The notes beneath the pieces are model-generated. The model ran no database searches. It saw nothing but the letters and a program-made list of their open reading frames with translations, and had not been told where the DNA came from. From the NCBI RefSeq assembly GCF_003967075.1, contig NZ_AP018666.1, positions 62,001 through 126,000 on the forward strand: a stretch of DNA of 64,000 bases. The letters run 5' to 3'. Positions within the stretch are counted from its first letter, which is position 1. Every line of letters begins with the position of its first letter. Shown here one piece after another: positions 1 to 8,470 of the stretch. This DNA comes from Sphingobium amiense (lineage in GTDB: Bacteria > Pseudomonadota > Alphaproteobacteria > Sphingomonadales > Sphingomonadaceae). Position numbers and translations under genes: made by a program.

Positions 1-27
1 ACGATCATGCCGGACACCTTGGCGGCG

Positions 28-246
28 CTACGCCGGCGATGAGCTGCCGCTGATCGCAAGATCGGCTTCTACTGCGGTCGCGCGCATCAGGCGATCGGGC
101 ATCTCCAACAACTTCACGGCCGCCGCGGTGATCGCTTCGGCTTCGGTGGGATAGGATTCGGCCGAGCTGATCGATACCCCATCGGGCAATGCGACCGTTG
201 CCTGAAATCCGTTGCCTTTAGGTGTCGCGCTCAATCGGACTTCCAT
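28..246 (-). CDS. small hypothetical protein (72 aa)
   Basis: An ATG-initiated frame of 72 residues ending in TAG, preceded by a GGAGACC-like ribosome-binding site. The product starts MEVRLSATPKGNGFQATVAL and has a beta-rich N-terminal half followed by an Ala-rich helix (EAEAITAAAVKLLEMPDR). There is no signal peptide, membrane segment or metal motif. It lies downstream of the czc operon on the same strand, separated by about 260 bases in which I see no gene. I do not recognise the family. Codon usage resembles the neighbours, which supports a real gene; function unknown. Confidence 0.6.
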   Translation of the reverse strand: MEVRLSATPKGNGFQATVALPDGVSISSAESYPTEAEAITAAAVKLLEMPDRLMRATAVEADLAISGSSSPA

Positions 247-507
247 GAAAGGTCTCCGCGTTGTATCGGGACTGATATTCTTATAAGATATTGATATTTA
301 ACATAATTCTTATTATCGCTCTAAGAATTTGTAAGCGCAACTTCGAAAAGAGACACCTCCGCAATTTCCAAATGAGACTCGTCTCTTGAGGACGCCCCTG
401 CCGCGATCCAATGCTGCTCTTCGAAGCCCGACTTATCCCGCCAACCAGCGGACGGTCAACTTAGCTGACCGTCCACTCCTCGGTAGTGTAGCCTTCGTGG
501 CCCGCCG

Positions 508-3500
508 TTAACTCTGGACAGCGGCGTCGATCTTGGATCGTTGATCACGGCGGACTTGCCACCGAGCAGCAAGAGCCGTGATCGCCGGCAAAACGAGCAA
601 TGTGAGCACGGTCGAGGTGATCAGTCCGCCGATGACCACGGTCGCGAGCGGCCGCTGGACTTCGGCACCCGTACCGGTTGCCAATGCCATCGGCACAAAT
701 CCGAGACTGGCGACTAACGCCGTCATCAACACGGGGCGCACGCGCTGCATCGCGCCACTGACGATGGCGTCTTCCTCGCCCGCCCCTTCTTCGCGTCGCT
801 TGCGGATCGCGCTCATCATGACAAGGCCGTTGAGCACCGCCACGCCCGACAGCGCGATAAACCCGACCGCCGCGGTGATCGAAAACGGGATGCCGCGCAG
901 GAGCAGCGCGAACACGCCGCCGGCGAGCGCCATCGGCACCGCGCTAAAGACGATCGCTGCCGGCACGAGCCCGCCGAGTGCCATGTAGAGCAGTGCGTAG
1001 ATGGCAACGAAGCAGATTGGCACGACGATCAGCAAGCGCAGCCGGGCCGATTGCAGGCTTTCGAATGTGCCGCCCCAGGCTGTATACATGCCGGGCGGAA
1101 GATCGAGGTTGCCGATCTTCGCCTGCGCTTCCTGCACAAATCCGCCCAGATCTCGGCCGCGGACGTTGACCTGCACGACCACCATGCGCTTGCCGTTCTC
1201 GCGGCTGATCTGGTTCAGCCCCTGGGTGTAGCTGAACCGCGCCACTTCGCGCAGCGGGATCGAGCGGGCAATCTGGCCATCGGCCGCGGGCAGCATCACC
1301 GGGATGGCGCCGAGCGTTTCAAGATCGTCGCGCTGGGCGTCGGGCAAGCGAACGACCACCGAGAATCGCCGGTCACCTTCAAACAACAGCCCCGCCTCAC
1401 GGCCTCCCAGTGCTGCGGCGACGGTACTGGCGACCTCCTCAACCGTCAGTCCGTAGCGCGCCGCCGCGAGCCGATCGATCTTCACATCGAAGGTCGGCGC
1501 ACCGTCAGTCTGTTCGGCGCTGACGTCGCCCGCGCCGGGTATCGTGCGCAATACGCCGGCGATGCGCTTGGCCTGCGCGCTCATCGCATCAAGATCGTCG
1601 CCGTAAAGCTTGACCGCGACATCGGCGCGCACGCCCGCGATCAGCTCGTTGAACCGCATCTGGATCGGCTGCTGGATCTCGGTGCGGTTGCCGATCAGCG
1701 GCTTCATCCGCTCCTCGATCCGCCGCAGGATATCCTCCTTGGATTTGACCTCGGCGGGCCATTCGCTCTCGGGCTTGGGGATCACATAGGTGTCCGAGGC
1801 ATTGGGTGGCATCGGGTCGGTGCCGAGATCGGCGTTGCCGTTCTTCGAGAAGACCAGCGCCACCTCGGGCAGCGTCTTCAGGGCGTTTTCGATCTGCAGC
1901 TGCATCTGGGTCGACTGGTCGATCGATGCGGAGGGCACGCGGAAGTTGGTGACGGTGATGTCCTTCTCGTCGAGCTGCGGCATGAACTCCTCACCGAGGA
2001 ACCCGAACGCGAACACAGCCGCGGCAAACACGCCGACCCCACCGAGAATGAACGGCATCGGGCGCGCGACCGCCTTGTCGAGCAGCGGGGCGTATTTCTC
2101 CTTGAACCAGCGGATCGGCTTGACCTCGGTCTCGCTGACCCGGCCCTTGATGACGATCGCGATCATGGCGGGCACGAAGGTGATCGACAGCACGAATGCG
2201 CTGGCCAGCGCGACCATGAGCGTGATCGCCATCGGCGAGAAGGTCTTGCCCTCGACCCCCTGGAAGGTGAGCAGCGGCACGAACACGAGGAAGATGATCA
2301 GCTGACCATAGACGGTCGGCCGGACCATCTCCTGCGCCGCCTCGATCGTCTCGCCCATCCGCTCCTCGAGCGTGAGCAGACGGCCTTCATGCTCCTGCCG
2401 CTCCGCAAGGCGCCTGAGCGCATTCTCGACGATGATGACCGCACCGTCGACGATCAGGCCGAAATCGAGCGCGCCGAGGCTCATCAAATTACCTGATACG
2501 CCGAGCCCATTCATGCCCGCCGCCGTCATCAGCATGGTGATCGGGATGACCGCCGCCGTGATCAGCGCGGCGCGGACATTGCCGAGCAGCAGGAACAGGA
2601 TGACGATGACGAGCAGCGCGCCTTCGACCAGGTTCTTCTCGACCGTGGCAATAGTCGCGTTGACCAGTTTCGAGCGGTTATAGACCGGCTCGGCGAAAAC
2701 GTCAGGTGGAAGGGCCTTGTTGATTTCGGTGAGCCGCTCGGCCGCGCTGTTGGCGACGATGCGGCTGTTCTCGCCGACCAGCATCAGCACAGTCGAGATG
2801 ACCGCTTCCGATCCCATGCGGCTGCCCGAACCGGTCCGCACCGCGCCGCCGATGACGACCTGACCGACATCCTTGACGCGCACGGGGACGCCCGCGCGGG
2901 TCGCGACGACGGCCTGCTCGATCTCGTCGATCGATCTGAGCCGCGCATCGGCGCGGACGAGGAAGCTCTCGCCCGCGCGCCGGACATAGTTGGAGCCGGC
3001 CGAAAGGTTCGCCTTCTCCAGCGCATCGGCGAGGTCGGTGATCGATAGGCCGTAGGTCGAAAGCGCATTGAGGTTCGGCTCGACCAGATATTGCTTCACA
3101 TAGCCGCCGTTTGAATCGACGCCGGCGACGCCTTTCACGTTGCGCATCTGCGGACGGATGATCCAGTCCTGCACCGTGCGCAGATAGGCCGCCTTGGCGA
3201 GTTCGGTGGTGAGCCGCTCGCCCTCGGGCGTCAGGTAACTCCCGTTGGACTGCCAGCCGGGCTTGCCGTCGGTATGTTCGGCGCCGCCCTTGCCGTCGGG
3301 ATGCCGGAACGCGACCGAATAGAAGAAGATCTCGCCAAGCCCGGTGCTGAGCGGTGCGAGGTTGGGCTGGATGCCGGCAGGCAGGCTGTCCTTGGCCTGG
3401 GCGAGACGCTCGGTTACCTGCTGTCGCGCGAAATAGATGTCGGTCGTGTCCTCGAACACCGCCGTCACCTGGCTGAAGCCATTGCGCGAGAAGGACCTGG

Positions 3501-3744
3501 TCATCTGCAGGCCCGGAATTCCGGCGAGCGCTGTCTCGACCGGGAAGGTCACCTGCTTCTCGATATCTACCGGTCCAAGCGTCGGCGCAAAGGTGCTGAT
3601 CTGCACCTGCCGGTTGGTGACATCGGGCACCGCGTCGATTGGCAGCTTGGTGATCTGCCAGGCGCCGAACGCGACGACCAGCAGGGTGAGACACGCAACC
3701 AGCCAGCGGCCGCGCACCGAGAGTTGGAGGATGCGGCCGATCAT
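508..3744 (-). CDS. czcA: heavy-metal RND efflux pump inner-membrane subunit (CzcA family)
   Basis: Proton-driven resistance-nodulation-division transporter that exports divalent cations from periplasm/cytoplasm through the CzcB-CzcC conduit. At 1078 aa it has the normal family length. The first membrane helix lies near residues 13-30, a large periplasmic loop follows, and the fourth-helix signature DFGLIVDGAVIIVEN (around residue 430) is the HME1-type motif associated with Co/Zn/Cd rather than Cu/Ag. A second periplasmic loop and six C-terminal helices follow. Its start overlaps the czcB stop by 4 bp (ATGA), so translation is probably coupled. It is last in a czcI-like/czcC/czcB/czcA operon. 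Metal specificity is inferred from the motif. Confidence 0.95.
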   Translation of the reverse strand: MIGRILQLSVRGRWLVACLTLLVVAFGAWQITKLPIDAVPDVTNRQVQISTFAPTLGPVDIEKQVTFPVETALAGIPGLQMTRSFSRNGFSQVTAVFEDTTDIYFARQQVTERLAQAKDSLPAGIQPNLAPLSTGLGEIFFYSVAFRHPDGKGGAEHTDGKPGWQSNGSYLTPEGERLTTELAKAAYLRTVQDWIIRPQMRNVKGVAGVDSNGGYVKQYLVEPNLNALSTYGLSITDLADALEKANLSAGSNYVRRAGESFLVRADARLRSIDEIEQAVVATRAGVPVRVKDVGQVVIGGAVRTGSGSRMGSEAVISTVLMLVGENSRIVANSAAERLTEINKALPPDVFAEPVYNRSKLVNATIATVEKNLVEGALLVIVILFLLLGNVRAALITAAVIPITMLMTAAGMNGLGVSGNLMSLGALDFGLIVDGAVIIVENALRRLAERQEHEGRLLTLEERMGETIEAAQEMVRPTVYGQLIIFLVFVPLLTFQGVEGKTFSPMAITLMVALASAFVLSITFVPAMIAIVIKGRVSETEVKPIRWFKEKYAPLLDKAVARPMPFILGGVGVFAAAVFAFGFLGEEFMPQLDEKDITVTNFRVPSASIDQSTQMQLQIENALKTLPEVALVFSKNGNADLGTDPMPPNASDTYVIPKPESEWPAEVKSKEDILRRIEERMKPLIGNRTEIQQPIQMRFNELIAGVRADVAVKLYGDDLDAMSAQAKRIAGVLRTIPGAGDVSAEQTDGAPTFDVKIDRLAAARYGLTVEEVASTVAAALGGREAGLLFEGDRRFSVVVRLPDAQRDDLETLGAIPVMLPAADGQIARSIPLREVARFSYTQGLNQISRENGKRMVVVQVNVRGRDLGGFVQEAQAKIGNLDLPPGMYTAWGGTFESLQSARLRLLIVVPICFVAIYALLYMALGGLVPAAIVFSAVPMALAGGVFALLLRGIPFSITAAVGFIALSGVAVLNGLVMMSAIRKRREEGAGEEDAIVSGAMQRVRPVLMTALVASLGFVPMALATGTGAEVQRPLATVVIGGLITSTVLTLLVLPAITALAARWQVRRDQRSKIDAAVQS

Positions 3745-4889
3745 TCCGCCGACTCCTTCTCGAGTTCGGCCTTGAGCAGGAAGGCGTTGATAGTCGCAAT
3801 CGGCGTGCCGGCCTTTAGCCCAGATACGATTGCAACCAGTCCGCCGCTGCGGCTGCCGACCTCCACATTGGTCGCCTTGAAGCCGTTCGCCGTGCGGACG
3901 AACACGACCGTTCGGTCGCCGACGGTCTGGACCGCGTCCTGCGGCACCATCACGCCATCCTTGGCGGCGCCACCGCTGCCGAAGATGCGGGCCTGTATGA
4001 GCTGGCCGGGTGCCAGCATCGACACGCCGGCACTTGGTTCGATGACCACCGTCGCACCGCGCGTGTCGGGATCGACCACGCCCGTCGAAGACCGCACCCG
4101 GCCTTCGATGATCTGGCCGTCAGCCAGGCTGAGTTCGACGCGATCTCCCGCACGGACACGCGGCGCATCGGCCGACGGCAGGCTCGCCGTGATCTGGAGA
4201 CGGCTGGGATCGGCCACTCGGAACAGCTCGGTCTCGGCCGAAACGAACTGGCCAAGGTTGGCGGGAGCTGCGGTGACACGACCTGAGACCGGGCTGGCTA
4301 CCACCACCGATCGCCCGTCACGCGCGACCCGCGTTGCGCCGGCGGCAGCGCTGGCGCGCATTGCGTCGGCGCGGGCGACCGCGAGGTTGGCTTCAGCCGT
4401 TTCATAGTCCGCGCGCGGCGAGACGCCCTGCGCGAGCAGGCTGCGCTCGCGCGCCAGTTGCCGGGCCGCGAGCGTCACCCGCGCGGAGGCAGCAGACTGG
4501 TCTGCGGCGATCGCCGAGGCATCGCGACTCTCGACCAGCGCCAGCGTCTCGCCGGCGCGAATGGGATCGCCGATCCGCTTGAAGATGCGGCTCACCGTGC
4601 CGGCGGCGCGCGAGGTCAGCACCGCCTCCGCGTCGGGCGTCGCCTCGAGCGTTGCGGATGCCGCGATCGCCGCGTCGAGTTCGCCCGAGGCAGCGGGCGC
4701 GACCGAGATCTGCGAGGTCTTGATCGCCTCGGCGGTCATCGCGACGCTGTCCGATGGCGCGGCCGATTGTTCGGCGGCTGCTTCGACCTGTGGTGTGGGA
4801 GCGGTCAGGCGAGCAATGCCGAACCCGGCGCCGGCAGCCAGCACGAGCGCCAGCGCAGCGCCGGCAGTGAGTTTCTCATTGGCGTTCAT
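3741..4889 (-). CDS. czcB: periplasmic adaptor (membrane fusion) protein of Czc efflux system
   Basis: Adaptor joining CzcA to the outer-membrane channel CzcC. The 382-aa product begins with a hydrophobic N-terminal anchor (LTAGAALALVLAAGAGFGIA), followed by a barrel-sandwich/lipoyl-like half (TSRAAGTVSRIFKRIGDPI), an Ala-rich alpha-hairpin around residues 120-180, the second lipoyl half (VVASPVSGRVTAAPANLGQF) and beta-barrel domains. It lacks the long His-rich N-terminus of some classical CzcB proteins. Start chosen by the GGGGGAA site inside the end of czcC; 4-bp overlaps on both sides indicate translational coupling in the czc operon. Confidence 0.93.
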   Translation of the reverse strand: MNANEKLTAGAALALVLAAGAGFGIARLTAPTPQVEAAAEQSAAPSDSVAMTAEAIKTSQISVAPAASGELDAAIAASATLEATPDAEAVLTSRAAGTVSRIFKRIGDPIRAGETLALVESRDASAIAADQSAASARVTLAARQLARERSLLAQGVSPRADYETAEANLAVARADAMRASAAAGATRVARDGRSVVVASPVSGRVTAAPANLGQFVSAETELFRVADPSRLQITASLPSADAPRVRAGDRVELSLADGQIIEGRVRSSTGVVDPDTRGATVVIEPSAGVSMLAPGQLIQARIFGSGGAAKDGVMVPQDAVQTVGDRTVVFVRTANGFKATNVEVGSRSGGLVAIVSGLKAGTPIATINAFLLKAELEKESAE

Positions 4890-6154
4890 TGGATGGGTTC
4901 CCCCGTGATGGTGCGGCCAGCGAGGCGGGCTAGGCGTGCGCGCGCTTCGAACCGGGCGGTTTCGGCGTCGAGAACGGTGCTGCGGGCGGTGCCGAGACCG
5001 TGGCGGGCGGCGAGCAGTTCGACGAGCGGCGACTTGCCTGCCTCATAGGCGATGCGGGCGAGACGATAGGTCTCGTCGGCGGTGGCAAGCGCGCCGCGCG
5101 CGGCGGTCACCCGGCTTTCAGCGGCGGAGAGCTCGGCGGCCGCCGATTGCGCTTCGGCACGGGCCTCGGCGCGTAGCACCGCAAGCCGGGCTTCGGCGGC
5201 ATCGACCTCGGCGCGCGAGGCGGCGATGTTGCCGCGGTTGCGGTCGAACAGGTGAAGCGGAATGGTCACGCCGCCGAGCACCGCGGTCGCACCCTCATAT
5301 TCCAAGCGGCGCACGCCCACGCTCGCGGTGATGTCGGGTGTCGCACGGCGGCTTTCGACATCGAGCCGGCGCGCTGCGGCCGCGCGTTCGGCTTCGGCGA
5401 CGAGCAGCGCGGGACTGGCCGTCGGATCGACTGGGCCAACCATGTCCGGGCTGGGACCGGTATCGAGCAGCGATTCAGCGAGGCTGGCAAATGGCGCATC
5501 CGCTCCGACCAGTGCCGACAGCCGGACATAAGCGGAGATGCGGTTCGCTTTGGCGAGATCGAGCTGGGCGCTGACCTCGTTGAGCGCCGAGCGTGCCTGG
5601 AGCGCGCGGAGCCGCGTTTCCTTGCCCGCACCGACCAGCGCTTCGGCTGCCTTCAGGTCGCTCTGCGCTTCCTCGACTTCGTCTTCGGCAAGGCCAACGC
5701 GCCGGTCACCGATTTCGGCGGCGGCGTAGGCGCGTGCGAGATCATAGGCGAAAACGACCCGGGCATCGCGGTCGCGAGCACGCGACGCGACCACGCCGGC
5801 TTCTCCGGCAGCGATCCGTGCCGAGCGCTTTCCGCCCAGTTCGATCGGCTGGCTATATTGCAGCGTCGTCTCGGCGCGCCCGAACCCGGAATAGGGTGAC
5901 GATCCCGCCACATTCTCGGTCATCACATTGATACTCGGATTGGGCCGTGCGCGCGCCTGATCGCGCAGCCCTTCGGCCTGGCGGACGCCGGCTTCGCTTA
6001 CCGCGAGCCGCGGAGCGTCCTCGCTTTCACGCAGCAGCGTGGCGAATGGCGGCGCTACCTGCGCATAGGCGCTCTGGGCGACCGCCATGAGGCAGGTCGC
6101 GGCCAGCATGCCGGCAACCGCACGCCGCGGCAGCCGGCCTCGAAAGGCTTGCAT
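4886..6154 (-). CDS. czcC: outer-membrane efflux channel (TolC/CzcC family)
   Basis: Outer-membrane factor of the tripartite Czc pump. The 422-aa product has a signal peptide (AVAGMLAATCLMAVAQSAYA) followed by two repeated Ala/Glu/Arg-rich coiled-coil halves typical of OEP domains (for example the stretch starting LRDQARARPNPSINVMTENV and the later EARAEAQSAAAELSAAESRV). The start has a clear AAGGGGA ribosome-binding site. It precedes czcB with a 4-bp overlap and follows the CzcI-like gene by about 54 bp. Its position and partners make the Czc assignment secure, although sequence alone would only give generic TolC family. Confidence 0.92.
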   Translation of the reverse strand: MQAFRGRLPRRAVAGMLAATCLMAVAQSAYAQVAPPFATLLRESEDAPRLAVSEAGVRQAEGLRDQARARPNPSINVMTENVAGSSPYSGFGRAETTLQYSQPIELGGKRSARIAAGEAGVVASRARDRDARVVFAYDLARAYAAAEIGDRRVGLAEDEVEEAQSDLKAAEALVGAGKETRLRALQARSALNEVSAQLDLAKANRISAYVRLSALVGADAPFASLAESLLDTGPSPDMVGPVDPTASPALLVAEAERAAAARRLDVESRRATPDITASVGVRRLEYEGATAVLGGVTIPLHLFDRNRGNIAASRAEVDAAEARLAVLRAEARAEAQSAAAELSAAESRVTAARGALATADETYRLARIAYEAGKSPLVELLAARHGLGTARSTVLDAETARFEARARLARLAGRTITGEPIQ

Positions 6155-6208
6155 CGGTATTTCCCCTTGAAGGCTTGAAGATCGGGCGCGCCAGACGGGC
6201 GCGCGACT

Positions 6209-6586
6209 TCAGCCTCGCGGGGGTCTCAGGAGTCCGTCGGGGTGGATCGCGCCGGGCGCCTGCGGGCCGGCAATGCTCCACTGGAGCGGCACCGGCTTGA
6301 GCATCGCAGCCAGCACGGGCTGGCGCGGTACATCGATCGTCTGGATCACGGCGTGCGCCGCCATGTGCAGGACATCCGCCATGTCGGGCGTCTTGCTTGG
6401 CGCATGCTCGTGATGATCGCGATCGACACTGGTTGCATGAACTGCGGCATGGCTGTGCGGCATGCCATCGTGCCACGTCGATAGCGCCAGCACGCCGATC
6501 ATTGCGAACAACGCCATAAGCGCGGCGACGCGCCCGAGCGCGCCACCGGAGCCGAAGCGCCGCGTGGAGATCGACATTGCTGTCAT
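6209..6586 (-). CDS. CzcI-like small exported protein heading the czc operon
   Basis: Small 125-aa protein with one N-terminal hydrophobic segment (VAALMALFAMIGVLALSTWH, about residues 19-38) and a His-rich stretch after it (HSHAAVHATSVDRDHHEHAP), suggesting an exported metal-binding protein. In CzcCBA systems a small regulator or periplasmic protein (CzcI) often precedes czcC; size, topology and position match, but sequence identity is not evident to me. It is the first gene of the leftward czc cluster. A weak AGGTC site precedes the ATG; a second start three codons on is possible. Confidence 0.7.
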   Translation of the reverse strand: MTAMSISTRRFGSGGALGRVAALMALFAMIGVLALSTWHDGMPHSHAAVHATSVDRDHHEHAPSKTPDMADVLHMAAHAVIQTIDVPRQPVLAAMLKPVPLQWSIAGPQAPGAIHPDGLLRPPRG

Positions 6587-6635
6587 ACGACAAGACCTAT
6601 CGCGAGAGCTGTGAACTCACAAGACGAACGCGCGA

Positions 6636-7973
6636 TCATTGGCGCGGCCAATGCTGGTGCAGATCGTCGATCACGAAGACATGGCTCTGGTTGCCGCCGC
6701 TATGATCTTGGCGAAGATGCGGATGGTCCGGGCCAAGCGTCTCGTGATCATGCGCGATCTCTTGCGGATCGCTCTTCGGCCATAGCGCGACGGCTGCAAA
6801 GAACCCGATCCCGGAGAGACCTGCCATCGCGGTCAGCGCCGCGGGCATTCCAATCGTCGCGCCAAGCTGGCCGACCAGCGGATAGGCGATCAGCCAACAA
6901 ACATGGCTGAGCGCGAACTGGGCGGCGAACAGCGCGGGCCGGTCTCCGGCGCTGGCCGAGCGACGCAGCAGGCGCCCCGATGGCGTGACGCTCATCGAAT
7001 AGGCGATGCCGAGCAGCGGCCATGTGAGCAACAGCACCGTCCAGCCAATCCGCCCGCCGCCCGCGGTCGCGCCCCATGTGGCGAGGCCGGCGAGCATGAC
7101 GGTCAGCAAGGCGGCGGCACTCACCATCACCGCGCGATCGGCAATACGATCGAGAACGCGCGGCAACAGCAGCGCCGCGAGCATCGAGCCGCCGCCATAG
7201 GCGGCAAGCGCCAGGGCGACCTGCGACTGGCCGAAGCCGAGTCCGCGGACGATGACGACGGTGTTGACGATGACCATCGCGCTCGCCGCGGCCGCAGCAA
7301 GCGTCACCGCGAGCAGGCCGCGCAGGCGCGGTGTCTTGAGATAGATACGGATTCCGCGGGTCGTCTTGTCGTAGATGCCAGTATCGGCCTTCGGTGAAGC
7401 GGCGCTCCTGGCGAGGCCTGATGAGACCACCAAAGCCGCCGAGGCGAGGAACCCGATCGCGGTCCCCGAGAACAGCCAGTGGAAATTGATGATCGTCAGC
7501 AATGCCGCCGCGAGCATCGGGCTGGTCAGGCTCTCCATGTCATAGGCCAGCCGGGACAGCGACAGAGCGCGGGTATAGTCGCCCTCGTCGGGGAGCACGT
7601 CGGGGATGGTTGCCTGGAACGTCGGCGTGAACCCTGCGGACGCGGCCTGCAGCACGAAGATCAAGACATAAACCTGCCAGACCTCGCTGACGAACGGCAG
7701 GCAGATCGCGACCGCCGCGCGGACCAGATCGAGCGCGACCAGCAGCGCCTTGCGCGGCACGCGGTCGGCGAACGCGCCGGCGATCGGACCAACGCCGATA
7801 TAGGCGACCATCTTGATCGCCAGCGCCGTGCCAAGCACCGCGCCCGCATCACCACCGGCGATGTCATAAGCGAGCAGGCCGAGGGCGACCGTCGCCAGGC
7901 CGGTCCCGACCAGCGCGATGAGCTGGGCGAGGAAAAGATGACGATAGGTCCGGTTGGCGAGCACGGTAAGCAC
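6636..7973 (-). CDS. nreB: MFS metal exporter with His-rich C-terminus (NreB/NrsD type)
   Basis: Major facilitator protein of 445 aa, about 12 membrane helices, with the loop 2-3 MFS motif GPIAGAFADRVPRKALL. The last ~40 residues are hydrophilic with eight His (HDHETLGPDHPHLRQDH and HQHW), the hallmark of nickel exporters NreB and NrsD. It probably pumps Ni2+ (possibly Co2+) out of the cytoplasm. It is divergent from a CsoR/RcnR-family repressor gene, the arrangement found for InrS-NrsD and NreA-NreB systems. Start is GTG at 7973, just beside the first operator dyad; no better in-frame start lies nearby. The metal is inferred from the tail and the regulator. Confidence 0.8.
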   Translation of the reverse strand: MLTVLANRTYRHLFLAQLIALVGTGLATVALGLLAYDIAGGDAGAVLGTALAIKMVAYIGVGPIAGAFADRVPRKALLVALDLVRAAVAICLPFVSEVWQVYVLIFVLQAASAGFTPTFQATIPDVLPDEGDYTRALSLSRLAYDMESLTSPMLAAALLTIINFHWLFSGTAIGFLASAALVVSSGLARSAASPKADTGIYDKTTRGIRIYLKTPRLRGLLAVTLAAAAASAMVIVNTVVIVRGLGFGQSQVALALAAYGGGSMLAALLLPRVLDRIADRAVMVSAAALLTVMLAGLATWGATAGGGRIGWTVLLLTWPLLGIAYSMSVTPSGRLLRRSASAGDRPALFAAQFALSHVCWLIAYPLVGQLGATIGMPAALTAMAGLSGIGFFAAVALWPKSDPQEIAHDHETLGPDHPHLRQDHSGGNQSHVFVIDDLHQHWPRQ

Positions 7974-7983
7974 GCCCGCCCCA

Positions 7984-8025
7984 TATCCCCCTGGGGGGAT
8001 ACATGTCTATCCCCCCAGGGGGATA
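7984..8025. promoter_or_regulatory. two G/C-tract operator dyads between metal exporter and CsoR-family repressor
   Basis: Two 18-bp sites, TATCCCCCTGGGGGGATA (7984-8001) and TATCCCCCCAGGGGGATA (8008-8025), are exact reverse complements of each other and are separated by 6 bp. A/T-flanked C-tract/G-tract dyads are the established operator type of the CsoR/RcnR/FrmR/InrS repressor family. They sit between the divergent exporter and repressor genes, so metal binding would derepress one or both. The first site nearly abuts the exporter start codon. Confidence 0.85.
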
Positions 8026-8064
8026 TTTTCTCGACAGTCGGTCGCCTGCATGCGATGCTATCTC

Positions 8065-8334
8065 ATGGCCCACTATGCACACTCCAATCATCCGGCGATC
8101 ATCAAGCGGCTGAACCGTGCCGCTGGTCACCTGAAAAGCATCGTCGGGATGATCGAGGAGGAGCGGCCGTGCGTCGATATCGCGCAGCAGCTCCAGGCGG
8201 TCGAAAGCGCGATCGCCAGCGCGAAGAAGGCACTGATCAACGATCATATCGACCATTGCCTCGTCCATGCCGAGGAGGGTGAAGGACCGGCGGAGGCGAT
8301 CGCGCAGTTCCGCGCGATCTCCAAATATCTCTGA
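8065..8334 (+). CDS. CsoR/RcnR-family metal-sensing repressor (InrS-like ligand set)
   Basis: All-helical DUF156 repressor, 89 aa from the ATG at 8065 (MAHYAHSNHPAIIKRLNRA). An in-frame ATG at 8050 would add five residues. From the 8065 start, Cys36, His61 and Cys65 occupy the classic C-H-C metal-site positions of CsoR (equivalent in InrS), and the N-terminus adds His3, His6 and His9. It probably represses the divergent exporter through the paired dyads at 7984-8025 and releases on binding Ni, Co or Cu. The exporter's His tail favours nickel; the C-H-C site alone would also allow copper. No convincing ribosome-binding site is visible. Confidence 0.85.
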   Translation: MAHYAHSNHPAIIKRLNRAAGHLKSIVGMIEEERPCVDIAQQLQAVESAIASAKKALINDHIDHCLVHAEEGEGPAEAIAQFRAISKYL

Positions 8335-8362
8335 CCAATGCGCTTTCTTGCGCAGAGCTTTC

Positions 8363-8420
8363 TTGACAGTCGCGGGCTCCGGAGGCTTATTCGCGGCATG
8401 GGGATCGCGATCACCCCATG
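8363..8420 (+). promoter_or_regulatory. candidate promoter and operator of the chromate operon
   Basis: A consensus -35 TTGACA (8363-8368) is followed after 17 bp by a weaker -10 CTTATT (8386-8391). Immediately downstream, at the expected start of transcription, is a dyad with 7-bp arms CATGGGG (8397-8403) and CCCCATG (8414-8420) containing GATCGCGATC. The layout (strong -35, dyad at +1) suggests a repressed promoter for the chr genes, possibly by ChrB itself. Read by eye only. Confidence 0.55.
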
Positions 8421-8470
8421 AGGCGACAGGCTGAAGCATCGCGTCCTTCTTGATAACTCAAGGACGCATC

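Noticed and set aside
373..386. GAGAC/GTCTC mini-hairpin near the left end
   Set aside because: Five-base arms only, no T-tract, too short to call a terminator or operator.
1051..2496. 481-aa open frame on the plus strand inside czcA
   Set aside because: Antisense shadow of a clear RND gene in GC-rich DNA; Arg/His-rich with no domain.
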